NCBI GenBank assembly: GCA_028571305.1
Contig: JAOXNS010544216.1
Location: forward strand, 1-20,344
Direction of reading: 5' to 3'
Origin: Magicicada cassinii
Taxonomy: Eukaryota; Arthropoda; Insecta; Hemiptera; Cicadidae
Length of the DNA: 20,344 nt
The translations under genes were made by a program, and so were the position numbers. The notes below the pieces were generated by a model. It was not told where the DNA came from, made no database searches, and was given only the letters and a program-made list of their open reading frames with translations. Shown in pieces: positions 19,284 to 20,344 of this stretch (its first letter is position 1; each line of letters begins with the position of its first letter).

Positions 19284-20344
19284 GAGAAAAAGTCAAGTAA
19301 TGATTGAATTATATTAGATTAAGTATTATGATAAGTAAAAATGAATTGTAAAATAACATATAATATTGTAAATAGAAATTATTTACATGTGTATAAGTAA
19401 ACCTTCCTTATGAGTATAATTATTATATTATGAAAACCTTCACTCTCTGGTAGTTTCATTACTTGCTCTGTATATATGGAACCCGCTGACCCAAAAGCCG
19501 GTATTGTGGGTAAAACTGTAGGTAAGTAGAAACAGCATTGCTGTAAATATACGTGAGTATCATAAAATGAGTAATGATGATAAACGTACGTTGTATACAC
19601 AACATTAAAGTCCATGTGCCAAACTACAGACTTTCATTAAACTATATGAATTCTCCATAAATCATACAGTGAAATAGTAATTTTTTCTATTGCGTCCTGT
19701 TTATAGCTACAGTAGAAATCCTGTGTTGATATTAATTCCACCACGCAGTAAACAAATATTTATGAAGAATTCGAAGTCACACTAATAAAGTAAACAGCAG
19801 AACTCCGGCATAATGTGTAAGACCCGTGTACAGCAGTGCTGGTCTGTTACACGTGTGTTTACTGTAAGCTTAATGTGCGCTTGGTCGGAATGCCATCATT
19901 TATTACGCATCAGAAATTTTAAAAATTTAACAAACGCTGACAGACGCCGTTGTACTAACAATGGTATGTCGAACAGTTATAATCATTAGCAACGGATCGC
20001 TGCCTTCATGTTACACTATTGTGTTTTGTAATATAAACGACATCTCAGTTGCATTTATAACACAGCATCAGTTTGTTTTCAAATTATTGCTAGTACTACA
20101 TCCCTTTCATTATGCTTCAAGGCGGAGATATACAATAATAAAAAGTGTACTGTTTTCAAGTGCTTTCAGAAACATTCAATTAAAGCTGCAAATTTTAATA
20201 CACTTGATATCAGCTAAACTTGTAACCCCTCTTTCTATTTTTTTATTCTTTATAAAAAAAAACTAATTTTTTTTTTTTAAAGAGGGGCCACTAGTTATTT
20301 AAAACTAGGCGGAAGGCCTAGAGAAGCAAAAAATGCGCTGGGTC
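19284..20344. other. AT-rich spacer to the window end
   Basis: No coding frame with a recognisable motif was seen. The 78-codon minus frame at 19379-19615 and the 101-codon plus frame at 19961-20266 are rich in Ile, Leu, Phe and Ser, without domain features. A poly(T) run near 20263-20278 followed by GC-rich sequence (GGGGCCACTAG, then GGAAGGCCTAG) could be the poly(A) end of a minus-strand retroelement starting at the window edge, but too little of it is present to say. Confidence 0.4.

Noticed and set aside
19961-20266. 101-codon plus frame near the end of the window
   Set aside because: Composition is Ile/Leu/Phe/Ser-rich, as in random AT-rich DNA. There is no domain, no splice context and no GC rise.
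1-20344. tRNA genes, rRNA, CRISPR arrays, bacterial-type operons
   Set aside because: No B-box-like GGTTCGANNCC with a partner A box, no conserved rRNA words and no regularly spaced repeats were found on either strand.

Overview
The window looks like non-coding, repeat-derived DNA from an arthropod, most likely an insect. About 80% of it is AT-rich spacer with simple repeats. No complete host gene, tRNA, rRNA, CRISPR array or bacterial-type operon is visible. The arthropod reading rests mainly on an R1-clade-like LINE and on the mixture of RTE-like, mariner-like and piggyBac-like relics. It is an inference from element families, not from a host gene.

Layout: 1-60 is a short GC-rich edge. 60-1900 is AT-rich, with a TG/CG alternating tract and a weak piggyBac-like relic. 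1910-2370 holds two back-to-back exon candidates, one on each strand. 2734-3125 carries, on the minus strand, the C-terminal end of an RTE-like LINE reverse transcriptase. 4008-4200 carries a second, unrelated RT scrap with an FADD box. 6536-6714 resembles the cysteine-rich tail of a piggyBac transposase. 7091-7639 (minus) is a decayed coding stretch that I could not assign. 8146-8289 resembles the DNA-binding region of a mariner-like transposase. 9591-9696 and 11909-12015 are two copies of a dispersed repeat whose right half is inverted between copies. The second copy overlaps a perfect 37-bp tandem duplication.

The clearest element is a 5'-truncated, heavily decayed R1-like LINE ORF2 (about 16405-18324, plus strand). 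It runs from the linker before the RT domain, through the RT motifs and the C-terminal cysteine motif, to its natural stop. A GC-rich block of unresolved identity (15940-16400) sits directly upstream. No rDNA flanks it.

Nothing here works as a pathway. The window is best described as a graveyard of several transposon classes, each reduced to a domain-sized scrap, plus two speculative host exons. I found no convincing new biological system. The items most worth following are the unassigned minus-strand relic at 7091-7639, the half-inverted repeat pair, and the exon candidates at 1910-2370.
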